Assembly: GCA_900768685.1 (NCBI GenBank)
Contig: CAAGDX010000007.1
Location: 1-28,218, forward strand
DNA: 28,218 nt
Direction of reading: 5' to 3'
Origin: Bacteroidales bacterium
Lineage (GTDB): Bacteria > Bacteroidota > Bacteroidia > Bacteroidales > Muribaculaceae
The translations under genes were made by a program, and so were the position numbers. Shown in pieces: positions 7,578-15,250 of this stretch. Position 1 is the first letter of the stretch, and every line of letters starts with the position of its first letter. The notes below the pieces were generated by a model. It worked only from the letters and a program-made list of their open reading frames with translations. It was not told the DNA's origin and made no database searches.

Positions 7578-7581
7578 TTTG
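7552..7581 (+). promoter_or_regulatory. Promoter of the glycogen-synthase-like/DUF4270 pair
   Basis: TAACTTTG (7574-7581) is a full -7 match. The -33 box is weak (CTG at 7552-7554, spacing 19). The expected start near 7586 gives a leader of about 30 bases. The same GTAACTTTGC string occurs at the purL promoter. Confidence 0.6.
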
Positions 7582-7614
7582 CAAAATAATTGACACTTTA
7601 TCACTACATTATTA

Positions 7615-8427
7615 ATGAGCAAACCTAAAATACTTTACATCGCACAGGAAGTAGCACCGTATCTCCCTGATACAGAAATGTCTGTACTCAACAAGAATCT
7701 CTCACAGTCTATAATCAGCCATGGTTATGAAGTGAGAACATTTATGCCCAAGTACGGAATCATCAACGAGCGTAGAAATCAGCTACACGAAGTTATCAGA
7801 CTATCCGGTATGAATATCATTATTGATGATACGGATCATCCGCTCATTATAAAAGTAGCCACTCTTCTGCCATCCAGAATGCAAGTCTATTTCATTGATA
7901 ATGACGACTATTTCATGCATCATACGGCAAAAGACCTGGAAATACGCGAATCTGCAGCAGACAACGATGAACGTATGATGTTCTTTGTTCGCGGAGCTGT
8001 AGAAACAGTGAAAAAACTCAAATGGGCTCCTGCAATTATTCATTGTGCAGGTTGGGCTACCGCACTCACTCCGCTTTATATCAAAAGCCAATACAGAGAG
8101 GACCCTTCATTTATGGAAGCAAAAGTCGTCTATTCATTGTTTAACGACAAATTTGAAGGAACACTGGACGAGAGATTCCTTGAAAAACTCAAACAAGACG
8201 GTTTCAATGAAGACAAAATGGCTGCAATTAAAGACGGTGCAGTTGACTACATCGCACTGAATAAGCTGGCAATAGACAATTCCGATGCAATTGTTGAAGC
8301 ATCTGAAGGTATTGACCAAGAACTTATAGATTACGCAGTAGCATCCGGAAAGCCATTCATGAAATACCCCGGTGCTGAAAAATACATTGATGCTTACGCA
8401 GAATTTTACTCATCACTACAGCAATAA
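7615..8427 (+). CDS. Short GT5 'glycogen/starch synthase'-like protein, Bacteroidetes type
   Basis: 270 residues resembling only the N-terminal Rossmann domain of glycogen/starch synthase (GT5): KILYIAQEVAPYL at the start, GYEVRTFMPKYG around 38-49 and AIIHCAGWATALTPLY around 140-156. The ADP-glucose-binding KxGGL that should follow 'EVAP' is replaced by PDTEM, and the entire C-terminal GT-B domain is absent (true GlgA is about 470-480 residues). This short form is recurrent in Bacteroidales, typically next to a DUF4270 gene as here, so it is a family trait and not a local truncation. I infer that it is not a working glycogen synthase. The gap to the DUF4270 gene is 14 bases, so the two are probably one transcript. 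Confidence 0.85.
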   Translation: MSKPKILYIAQEVAPYLPDTEMSVLNKNLSQSIISHGYEVRTFMPKYGIINERRNQLHEVIRLSGMNIIIDDTDHPLIIKVATLLPSRMQVYFIDNDDYFMHHTAKDLEIRESAADNDERMMFFVRGAVETVKKLKWAPAIIHCAGWATALTPLYIKSQYREDPSFMEAKVVYSLFNDKFEGTLDERFLEKLKQDGFNEDKMAAIKDGAVDYIALNKLAIDNSDAIVEASEGIDQELIDYAVASGKPFMKYPGAEKYIDAYAEFYSSLQQ

Positions 8428-8441
8428 TCTTTCTCATTAAA

Positions 8442-9836
8442 ATGAAAACAAAATTTTTGTTATTCAGCCTTTTGGCAACAATGAGCATTGCAATTACGTC
8501 GTGTGATAACGAAGTAAACAATATCGGAGGCTCACTCGTCAACGATAACCTGGAAATAGACATAGACTCCACTTTCGTTGTTGAAGGTCGCTCCGTTGAA
8601 AACCTCAAGATTCAGTCCAGAACCGTTACTCAACTTCTTGGCATGATAAAAGCAGAAGGTTACGGAACGCTTGAATCTGAATACATCACACAATTTATGT
8701 GTTCAAACAAGATTGACACTACAGGCGTCAGCGTTGACGATATAGACTCTCTCATTGTTGTACTCAATATTCCTAAAGGCGAAATAGTAGGCGATTCTCT
8801 CATTCCTATGGGACTTGACGTATATCCGCTTATCAAACAGCTTCCTACGCCTATTTACAGCGACTTTGACCCGGAAGGTTACTACGACCCGAATACAAAA
8901 CTATCATCTAAAATCTACAAATGTAACGTAGCCGGAGAAAACGACACCGTAAAAGCTTACGAAAGCAGATATGTCTATGTGAAAATGCCCGTGGAAATAG
9001 GCAAAAACATTTTCACTAAGTACAAAGAAGACCCGGAAGTGTTCTCTAATCCGGAATCTTTCACAAAATTTTTCCCCGGCATTTACGTAAGAAACAGTTA
9101 CGGTTCCGGACGAGTAATGCGTATTGCACAGACATCTATGCGATTGTATTACACCAAGCACGTAACCACTTCTGAAGGCGTTGACACCGCATTAAACTAC
9201 TGCGGATATTATTTCGCCACCAAACCGGAAGTTGTGTCAAATAACCTCATAAAGTACAATATGAGCGACAATCTCCGCAAAAGAATCGAAAATGGAGAAA
9301 ACATCATTGTTGCTCCTGCCGGAAGAGATATTGAAATCAAATTCCCGGCGAAAGAGGTGGTTCAAGCATACAACGAAAGAGCCGGCAAAGTTGCCGTTCT
9401 CAACTCCCTGACGTTCAAAATTCCCGTAAACGAGATTGAAAACGACTACGAAATCACCACGCCTACACACGTAATGATGATTTTGTCCAAAGATAAAGAC
9501 AATTTCTTTGTGGAAAACAAACTTGCAGACGGTGTGACTTCATTCGTAGCCGAGTACAACTCCATTTCAGGTTGCTATGAATTTACGGGTCTCCGCAATT
9601 ATATGTTGGACCTTCTCAAGAAAGACGAAATCAAGGAAGAAGATTACACATTTGTAATCACTCCCGTTTCACTCGTCACCACACAGGAAGCTTCCACTTC
9701 TTATTACTACTATTACTCTACAGAAGAGCATATTAACGCCATCGTTCCATACATCTCAACACCGGCAATGGCAGAGCTTGACTTAAAAAATTCAAAAATT
9801 ACGCTCACTTTTAGCAAACAAGTCGCAAAAAATTAA
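8442..9836 (+). CDS. DUF4270 family lipoprotein
   Basis: 464 residues with a lipoprotein signal: a hydrophobic stretch at 5-18 and a lipobox AITS-C with Cys21 as the lipidation site. The mature protein begins CDNEVNN, acidic just after the cysteine, as seen in exported Bacteroidetes lipoproteins. The rest is beta-rich, with regular INIP/ITTP-type strand segments, matching DUF4270 (usually 430-560 residues; function unknown). It probably sits in the outer membrane. It follows the glycogen-synthase-like gene by 14 bases, a pairing seen in other Bacteroidales. The stop codon abuts the -7 box of the tRNA promoter. Confidence 0.88.
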   Translation: MKTKFLLFSLLATMSIAITSCDNEVNNIGGSLVNDNLEIDIDSTFVVEGRSVENLKIQSRTVTQLLGMIKAEGYGTLESEYITQFMCSNKIDTTGVSVDDIDSLIVVLNIPKGEIVGDSLIPMGLDVYPLIKQLPTPIYSDFDPEGYYDPNTKLSSKIYKCNVAGENDTVKAYESRYVYVKMPVEIGKNIFTKYKEDPEVFSNPESFTKFFPGIYVRNSYGSGRVMRIAQTSMRLYYTKHVTTSEGVDTALNYCGYYFATKPEVVSNNLIKYNMSDNLRKRIENGENIIVAPAGRDIEIKFPAKEVVQAYNERAGKVAVLNSLTFKIPVNEIENDYEITTPTHVMMILSKDKDNFFVENKLADGVTSFVAEYNSISGCYEFTGLRNYMLDLLKKDEIKEEDYTFVITPVSLVTTQEASTSYYYYYSTEEHINAIVPYISTPAMAELDLKNSKITLTFSKQVAKN

Positions 9837-9844
9837 TATCTTTG
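9837..9844 (+). promoter_or_regulatory. tRNA-Thr promoter -7 box
   Basis: TATCTTTG (9837-9844) matches TAnnTTTG and begins directly after the DUF4270 stop, 29 bases before the mature tRNA. No convincing -33 TTTG is visible (TTTTAG near 9809 is the nearest), so only the -7 element is called. Confidence 0.5.
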
Positions 9845-9873
9845 CACTCGCAAAACGATTTTAGTCGTTATCA

Positions 9874-9946
9874 GCCGCAATAGCTCAGTCGGTAGAGCAT
9901 TTCATTCGTAACGAAAAGGTCGTGGGTTCGAGTCCCACTCGCGGCT
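9874..9946 (+). tRNA. tRNA-Thr (anticodon CGT)
   Basis: A full cloverleaf of 73 bases: acceptor GCCGCAA (9874-9880) with TCGCGGC (9939-9945), D stem GCTC/GAGC, anticodon loop TTCGTAA with CGT at 9907-9909, variable loop AGGTC, T arm GTGGG-TTCGAGT-CCCAC and discriminator T9946. CCA is not encoded. Two positions are A-C mismatches, 6-67 in the acceptor and 31-39 closing the anticodon stem. It decodes ACG and is followed at once by its own terminator. Confidence 0.95.
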
Positions 9947-9947
9947 C

Positions 9948-9976
9948 AAAAAGCACCTCAAAAGGGTGCTTTTTTT
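9948..9976 (+). terminator. Intrinsic terminator of the tRNA gene
   Basis: AAAAAGCACC (9948-9957) pairs with GGTGCTTTTT (9965-9974) around a 7-base loop, and the T-run extends to 9976. It lies 1 base after the tRNA discriminator. Confidence 0.85.
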
Positions 9977-10124
9977 GTTACAAGGATAGAACAAATTAAA
10001 AAATTAAAAAATAACTTCATATATAATACGTATTTGCAAAAAAAGTTGTAATTTTACGTCTTGAAATGCATTTTACACTTCTACATAAAATTGCAATTAA
10101 AACAAGTACACTTAATATATAGCT

Positions 10125-11882
10125 ATGTATAGAACTAAAACGTGCGGTGAACTCCGCTTGAGCGATGCCGGTGCAAGCGTCACACTTGCCGGTTGGGTGC
10201 AACGCTCACGTAAAATGGGAGGTATGACATTTGTTGACCTCCGTGACAGATACGGTATCACACAAATCGTATTTAACAATGAAATTAACGCTGAACTCTG
10301 CGAAGAAGCAAACCACCTTGGACGAGAATACGTGGTGCAAGTGACAGGAACGGTTTCTGAAAGAAGCAACAAAAACGCCAATCTTCCAACAGGTGACATT
10401 GAAATCATTGCAGAAAAGCTCAATGTACTGAATCCAAGCGATATTCCTCCTTTCACAATAGAGGACGAAACAGATGGTGGCGATGACATTCGCATGAAAT
10501 ACCGCTACCTTGACTTGCGTCGCTCTTGCGTCCGCAAAAACTTGGAGCTGAGACACAAAATGACAATGGAAGTACGCCGCTACCTCGACAGCAAAGGTTT
10601 CCTTGAAATTGAAACTCCTATGCTCGTTGGTTCAACTCCGGAAGGTGCACGAGATTTCGTGGTTCCTTCTCGTATGAATCAAGGTCAATTCTATGCTCTT
10701 CCACAATCACCGCAAACCCTTAAGCAACTCCTTATGGTTTCCGGTATGGATCGCTACTTCCAGATTGTGAAATGTTTCCGTGACGAAGACCTCCGTGCCG
10801 ACCGTCAGCCGGAATTTACACAAATAGACTGCGAGATGAGTTACGTTCATCAAGACGATATCATAAACCTCTTTGAAGGCATGGCAAAACACCTTTTCAA
10901 AGAAATTCGCGGCATAGAACTTACAGAACCTTTCATGCGTATGCCTTGGGCTGAAGCTATGAAATACTATGGTAGCGACAAGCCTGATTTGCGTTTCGGC
11001 ATGAAGTTCGTGGAACTCATGGATATCCTTAAAGGCTACGGATTCTCCGTATTTGACAATGCTGAATATATTGGTGGTATTTGTGCTAAAGGTGCTGCCA
11101 CATACACACGCAAGCAAATTGACCAACTCACGGATTTCGTAAAACGTCCGCAAATCGGTGCCAAAGGCATGGTTTACGCTCGTATTGAGGCAGACGGAAG
11201 CGTTAAAAGTTCCGTTGACAAATTCTACTCACAAGAGGTGCTTGCAAAAGTAAAAGAAGCATTTGCCGCAGAACCGGGAGACCTAATTCTCATCCTCAGC
11301 GGTGATGATGCTATGAAAACTCGCAAACAGCTCTGCGAACTCCGTCTTGAAATGGGTAACAGACTCGGACTCCGCGACAAAAACAAATTTGCATGCCTTT
11401 GGGTGGTAGATTTCCCAATGTTTGAATGGAGCGATGAAGAACAACGTCTTATGGCTATGCACCACCCGTTCACTCACCCGAAAAATGAAGACATCGCTCT
11501 CCTTGACACAGACCCTGCTGCTGTGAGAGCGGATGCTTACGATATGGTTATCAATGGTGTTGAAGTTGGAGGCGGAAGTATCCGTATCCACGATAGCAAA
11601 CTCCAAGCAAAAATGTTTGAAATCCTCGGTTTCACACCGGAAAAAGCACAAGAGCAATTTGGTTTCCTCATGAATGCCTTCAAGTTCGGAGCACCACCTC
11701 ATGGAGGTCTCGCATACGGTCTGGACCGCTGGGTATCACTCTTCGCAGGACTTGACAGCATACGCGACTGCATCGCATTCCCTAAAAACAACAGCGGACG
11801 CGACGTTATGCTTGATGCCCCGGCAGCTTTGGATCAAAAGCAGCTTGATGAACTTGCCCTCAAAATAGACATTAAGGAATAA
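10125..11882 (+). CDS. aspS: Aspartyl-tRNA synthetase, bacterial type
   Basis: 585 residues, the usual length of bacterial class II AspRS, which has an N-terminal anticodon-binding OB fold, a catalytic core and an inserted GAD domain. Visible features: LAGWVQRSRKMGGMTFVDLRDR in the OB fold (about 20-43), class II motif 2 region CFRDEDLRADRQPEFTQID near 217-235, the GAD insert at about 290-410, HHPFTHPKNED near 445 and motif 3 GGLAYGLDRWV near 533. It charges tRNA-Asp in the cytosol. I cannot tell from this window whether it also serves tRNA-Asn. The ATG at 10125 fits the family start MYRTKTCGEL. The upstream 150 bases are AT-rich without a convincing consensus promoter. It ends 37 bases before the Nif3 gene, so co-transcription is possible. 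Confidence 0.98.
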   Translation: MYRTKTCGELRLSDAGASVTLAGWVQRSRKMGGMTFVDLRDRYGITQIVFNNEINAELCEEANHLGREYVVQVTGTVSERSNKNANLPTGDIEIIAEKLNVLNPSDIPPFTIEDETDGGDDIRMKYRYLDLRRSCVRKNLELRHKMTMEVRRYLDSKGFLEIETPMLVGSTPEGARDFVVPSRMNQGQFYALPQSPQTLKQLLMVSGMDRYFQIVKCFRDEDLRADRQPEFTQIDCEMSYVHQDDIINLFEGMAKHLFKEIRGIELTEPFMRMPWAEAMKYYGSDKPDLRFGMKFVELMDILKGYGFSVFDNAEYIGGICAKGAATYTRKQIDQLTDFVKRPQIGAKGMVYARIEADGSVKSSVDKFYSQEVLAKVKEAFAAEPGDLILILSGDDAMKTRKQLCELRLEMGNRLGLRDKNKFACLWVVDFPMFEWSDEEQRLMAMHHPFTHPKNEDIALLDTDPAAVRADAYDMVINGVEVGGGSIRIHDSKLQAKMFEILGFTPEKAQEQFGFLMNAFKFGAPPHGGLAYGLDRWVSLFAGLDSIRDCIAFPKNNSGRDVMLDAPAALDQKQLDELALKIDIKE

Positions 11883-11919
11883 CTAAAGGCTTTAGATTTT
11901 CGCAATAAAAAGAACAAAA

Positions 11920-12699
11920 TTGATACACAGAGATATAGCAAATATCATCGAAGAAAAAGCACCGCTTTACCTGCAAGAAAGCTACGATAACTGTGGCTTT
12001 CAAGTAGGTAATCCGGAAGATGAATGTACCGGCGTAATAATCTGCGTTGATGCTACGGAAGAAATCCTTGACGAGGCAATAGAAAAAGGATGCAACCTTG
12101 TAGTGACACATCATCCTCTCTTGTTTCATGCTCAGAAACAAGTATTGGCAAGACATCGCATGGACTACGTGTTGCGTAAGGCAATTAAAGCGGATATTAC
12201 AATCTATAGTTGCCATACAGCCATTGACAATGCCCCTACCCTCGGCGTTTCTATTATTGATGCACAAATGCTTAAACTGAACGACATTCAGCCTATTGCG
12301 GCATCAGGAGAAAAAGTGGGTCCGGTGGCTGGTAATTTGCCTTGCGAAATGACTTCAACAGAAGCAATTAAATACGTCAAAGACACTTTCAGTTGCACTG
12401 CCGCAAGAGTGAGTTACCACTCTGCGGAAAGAAGCATAAAGAAAATTGCCATTGGCGGCGGTGCTTGCGGTGACTTTATTAAAGACGCTATAGCATCCGG
12501 TGCAGACTTATTTGTCACCTCTGATTGTAAACATAACCTCTTTTTAGACTATCAAAAGGACATAATTCTTATGGATTTAGGTCATTTTGATACAGAAAAA
12601 TGCACAAAAGAAATTTTTTATAAGATTATTACAGAAAAATTTCCTAACTTTGCAGTCTGTAAATCCCTAAGAGAAAAAAATCCCATAATATACTGTTAA
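11920..12699 (+). CDS. Nif3-like dinuclear metal centre protein (YbgI/YqfO family), compact form
   Basis: 259 residues of the Nif3/DUF34 family, which forms hexameric rings carrying a two-metal site; its role may involve metal handling or GTP cyclohydrolase I-like chemistry and is unresolved. Presumed metal ligands are visible: His64-His65 in VTHHPLLF, Asp103 in HTAIDNA, and His222 and Glu226 in DLGHFDTEK. It is close to E. coli YbgI (about 247) and lacks the PII-like insert of about 100 residues found in many Bacteroidetes homologues (about 365). The first in-frame ATG is codon 81, after the metal-binding histidines, so the start must be upstream. TTG at 11920 aligns with the usual first Met (IHRDIANIIEE...QESYDNCGFQVGN). 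The zinc-ribbon gene starts 4 bases after its stop. Confidence 0.9.
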   Translation: MIHRDIANIIEEKAPLYLQESYDNCGFQVGNPEDECTGVIICVDATEEILDEAIEKGCNLVVTHHPLLFHAQKQVLARHRMDYVLRKAIKADITIYSCHTAIDNAPTLGVSIIDAQMLKLNDIQPIAASGEKVGPVAGNLPCEMTSTEAIKYVKDTFSCTAARVSYHSAERSIKKIAIGGGACGDFIKDAIASGADLFVTSDCKHNLFLDYQKDIILMDLGHFDTEKCTKEIFYKIITEKFPNFAVCKSLREKNPIIYC

Positions 12700-12703
12700 A
12701 ATA

Positions 12704-13483
12704 ATGGCAAACGAGAAATCGAAATCAGAAAACCTCTCGGTAGAAGAACGTTTGAAAGCACTATACGAACTTCAAACTATTCTTTCCGAAATAGACAGAA
12801 TAAAAATTGTTCGCGGCGAACTTCCTATTGAAGTTCAGGACCTTGAAGACGATATCGCTCGTCTCCAAACGCGTATCTCTAACTTCAAGGCTGAAATTGA
12901 TGACCTCAAAAAGAAATTAAGTGCTGAAAAAGCCAAAATTGAGGAATCTAAAATGAAAATCAATCGCTACAAAGAGCAGATTGAAAACGTTAGCAACAAC
13001 CGCGAATACGACCTCCTTTCCAAGGAAATTGAGTTCCAAACTCTTGAAATTGAACTTTCTGAAAAGCATATCAACGAGTTCAACAGAGTTATTGAAAACA
13101 AAAATGCCGATATTGCCTCTATTGAAGAAAACCTCGTAGATAGAAAGCACATTCTGGACGAAAAGAAACAGGAACTTGAAGAAATCGTTGCTGAAACTCG
13201 TCAGGACGAAGAACGTCTCCGCGAACAAGCTCACGCAATTGAACCTCGCATTGACGAACGCACTCTCACTGCTTTCAAACGCATCCGCAAAAATGCTCGC
13301 AACGGTTTGGGTGTGGTTTATATCCAGCGTAATGCTTGCGGCGGTTGCTTCAATCGTATCCCGCCACAAAAGCAACTTGAAATCAAGATGCACAAGAAAA
13401 TCATCGTTTGCGAATATTGTGGTCGCATTATGATTGACCCGGAACTTGCAGGTATCGTTGAACACGAACACGAAGGAAAGTAA
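12704..13483 (+). CDS. Coiled-coil protein with C-terminal C4 zinc ribbon (CT398-like)
   Basis: 259 residues. About 15-180 form a long alpha-helical coiled coil, rich in Glu/Lys/Ile/Leu (IARLQTRISNFKAEIDDLKK-type heptads). A zinc ribbon follows, with Cys212 and Cys215 (ACGGC) and Cys236 and Cys239 (CEYCG), flanked by NRIPPQKQLEI. This layout matches the CT398/'C4-type zinc ribbon domain' family, in which the Chlamydia member is structurally known; the role is undefined, though links to secretion and transcription factors have been suggested. No membrane segment, so cytosolic. It starts 4 bases after the Nif3 gene, a pairing common in Bacteroidetes, and is followed by a strong terminator. Confidence 0.92.
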   Translation: MANEKSKSENLSVEERLKALYELQTILSEIDRIKIVRGELPIEVQDLEDDIARLQTRISNFKAEIDDLKKKLSAEKAKIEESKMKINRYKEQIENVSNNREYDLLSKEIEFQTLEIELSEKHINEFNRVIENKNADIASIEENLVDRKHILDEKKQELEEIVAETRQDEERLREQAHAIEPRIDERTLTAFKRIRKNARNGLGVVYIQRNACGGCFNRIPPQKQLEIKMHKKIIVCEYCGRIMIDPELAGIVEHEHEGK

Positions 13484-13504
13484 CTCATCTAATAATACTC
13501 ATTT

Positions 13505-13535
13505 CGCCTCTGATTTTTTCAGGGGCGTTTTTTTT
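13505..13535 (+). terminator. Intrinsic terminator after the zinc-ribbon gene
   Basis: CGCCTCTGA (13505-13513) pairs with TCAGGGGCG (13519-13527), with one U-G pair and a TTTTT loop, followed by eight T (13528-13535). It closes the aspS-Nif3-zinc-ribbon run. Confidence 0.9.
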
Positions 13536-13538
13536 ATC

Positions 13539-13580
13539 AAAAAAGCCAAGTTACTTTTCAGAAAAATAATTGATGGCTTT
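13539..13580 (-). terminator. Probable terminator of the minus-strand valS-GT2 operon
   Basis: On the minus strand AAAGCCA (13580-13574) pairs with TGGCTTT (13548-13542) around a 25-base loop containing a second short TTTTC/GAAAA pairing, then TTTTTT (13544-13539). It lies 22 bases after the GT2 stop and faces the plus-strand terminator. Confidence 0.6.
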
Positions 13581-13601
13581 CGGCATAATTGAAAAAAGTT
13601 T

Positions 13602-14507
13602 TCAGCCAACTATTATTTTACCTAACTTCTCATTCACACCATCGTAATAAGCTTTCCATAGTGTAGGAATGTCTTTATATGACCACGCATTTGAGAATGG
13701 AGCTGTAAAAAAAGCCGTGCAAATACTGCCTAGAACATTTATAAAACCTCGCAAATATCTAACACCCCAATTTTTGCCATAATGGTGATTTAAGTATGCA
13801 GAATTACGCGTTTGGTAAAAACGTTTCCATTTTTTTTTGCGATTTCTCTCCGCCCAATCATCATCACTGAAAAATTTCTGCTTATCCATCAGTGCATCCG
13901 GCACATAGAGAATTTTATACCCTGCCTGAAGTGTACGAATACAATAGTCCGTATCATCGCAGAAAATAAAAAGATCTCGTTTAGGAAGCCCTATTCTCTC
14001 CACTAGTTCTCGGCGAATAAACGGCCCTTCAAATGCTGTCCCTGCAATAAAAACAGGTTCATTAACTGCACTATTATCTATTCTCCCTGAATACATTGAC
14101 GAGAAAGGATTGGTAAGATTATAACCTTTGAAATCATGACAGAAAATTTCCCCATCTATAAGTCTGCGAGGTGCAAGAATGCCAATCTCCGGACTCTCAA
14201 TATGCTCAAGCAAGTGCTCAACGCAGTCCTCCCTTGGAAACACATCATCATCCATACACCATATCCAGTCCGCACCACTTTTATAGGCATAATCTATCCC
14301 CGTATAAAAGCCACCTGAGCCACCCACATTATCTTGATTTATTACCTTTATATCTCTTTGAGAATCAAGCCATTCTGTAGTACCGTCCGTACTTCCGTTA
14401 TTTACAACCACAATCTCATTCACGGGAATGTTTGCACGAAGGCAATTCACGGTACGTTTTAGAAGATTAATGCGATTATATGTCACTACTACTGCTGAAA
14501 TTTTCAT
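13602..14507 (-). CDS. Family 2 glycosyltransferase, GlfT2/rhamnosyltransferase-like
   Basis: 301 residues of the GT-A fold (GT2), a cytosolic, membrane-associated sugar transferase. The nucleotide-binding start is MKISAVVVTYNR, with NNGSTDGT at 36-43, the metal-binding DDD at 86-88 (WCMDDDVF) and a likely catalytic acidic cluster CDDTDYC at 183-189. The NVGGSGGFYTGI block (60-71) is typical of the galactofuranosyltransferase/rhamnosyltransferase subgroup. Because the UDP-galactopyranose mutase gene is two genes upstream in the same operon, transfer of galactofuranose is the best guess; rhamnose or another sugar is possible. It overlaps the kinase-like gene by 4 bases (ATGA), so the two are translationally coupled. 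It is last in the operon. Confidence 0.92.
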   Translation of the reverse strand: MKISAVVVTYNRINLLKRTVNCLRANIPVNEIVVVNNGSTDGTTEWLDSQRDIKVINQDNVGGSGGFYTGIDYAYKSGADWIWCMDDDVFPREDCVEHLLEHIESPEIGILAPRRLIDGEIFCHDFKGYNLTNPFSSMYSGRIDNSAVNEPVFIAGTAFEGPFIRRELVERIGLPKRDLFIFCDDTDYCIRTLQAGYKILYVPDALMDKQKFFSDDDWAERNRKKKWKRFYQTRNSAYLNHHYGKNWGVRYLRGFINVLGSICTAFFTAPFSNAWSYKDIPTLWKAYYDGVNEKLGKIIVG

Positions 14508-15247
14508 ATATCTTCTGTTCCTTTATCCTTATTTCTGAAATATGATATGAGTTTACAGCACTCTTCAACGTCAAAACCGCGACCGGCTGCATATTCCTCT
14601 GCCATCCACCGTTGCATCTGAAGTGTTGCCGGCAACCTTTCAAAATTTTGGCAGCCGTCACGTAATCCTATTTTGCCTATAGTCATACGATTCAAATCCA
14701 CAACTTCAAGATAAGCTCTTCCATTTGCTTTTATCTTAAAAAGAATATTTCTGCGACCGTAATCTTTGTGTGCAAAACCATTATTGTGCAAAATGGACGT
14801 AATTCGTCCTATTTCTCTGCAAACAGCCTCACAATGTTCTGCTTGAGAACCGAACAAATCTTCATACACAAAAGGACACAGTGACATAAGGCTAACATAA
14901 TAGCTCTTTTCCAAGAAAAGACCATTGCGAACGTCCATATAACCAACAGGCTGCGGAGAACCTACTCCTATACGAATAAAGGATAATGCATTGAGATAAG
15001 ACCGCTTTGCCTTACTTCCTCGAAGCAAACCATAGGCTATACGATTTATTATGTTCGGCTTTGTAAAAGACTTCACAACTAGTTGATACCCGCCCCAATC
15101 CATAAGTCGTATCTCATTTCTGCCCTTATATATCACTTTGCCTTCGCCGGCATCAAAACGTTCCGGTAAGGTTTTCATAAATTCAGACACGTTATTGTAG
15201 TCCGGATTTACGTATATGGTTAATTTATGTGTGATATTCGTAAACAT
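14504..15247 (-). CDS. Lipopolysaccharide-kinase-like (KdkA/InaA/WaaP family) protein
   Basis: 247 residues with a small eukaryotic-like kinase fold, as in the LPS core kinases KdkA/WaaP and InaA. Candidate ATP Lys59 is in LVVKSF. The catalytic loop is H160-K-D162-YGRRN167, with Asp162 as base and Asn167 for metal, and Asp184 in VVDLNRM occupies the DFG position. All key residues are present, so it should be active. The family phosphorylates Kdo or heptose of the LPS inner core at the inner face of the membrane; the exact acceptor here is unknown. It starts 3 bases after glf and overlaps the GT2 gene by 4 bases, which points to assembly of the same envelope glycan. Confidence 0.88.
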   Translation of the reverse strand: MFTNITHKLTIYVNPDYNNVSEFMKTLPERFDAGEGKVIYKGRNEIRLMDWGGYQLVVKSFTKPNIINRIAYGLLRGSKAKRSYLNALSFIRIGVGSPQPVGYMDVRNGLFLEKSYYVSLMSLCPFVYEDLFGSQAEHCEAVCREIGRITSILHNNGFAHKDYGRRNILFKIKANGRAYLEVVDLNRMTIGKIGLRDGCQNFERLPATLQMQRWMAEEYAAGRGFDVEECCKLISYFRNKDKGTEDI

Positions 15248-15250
15248 TCT

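Noticed and set aside
7615..8427. Annotation as functional glycogen synthase GlgA
   Set aside because: The second GT domain and the KxGGL motif are absent.
10033..10056. TTTG and TAATTTTA as an aspS promoter
   Set aside because: Spacing is only 12 bases and the -7 box is imperfect; no supported promoter in this AT-rich stretch.
12917..13471. 184-residue minus-strand frame over the zinc-ribbon gene
   Set aside because: Antisense of coiled-coil codons (Phe/Leu/Val-rich). The plus-strand product has intact zinc cysteines and a terminator.
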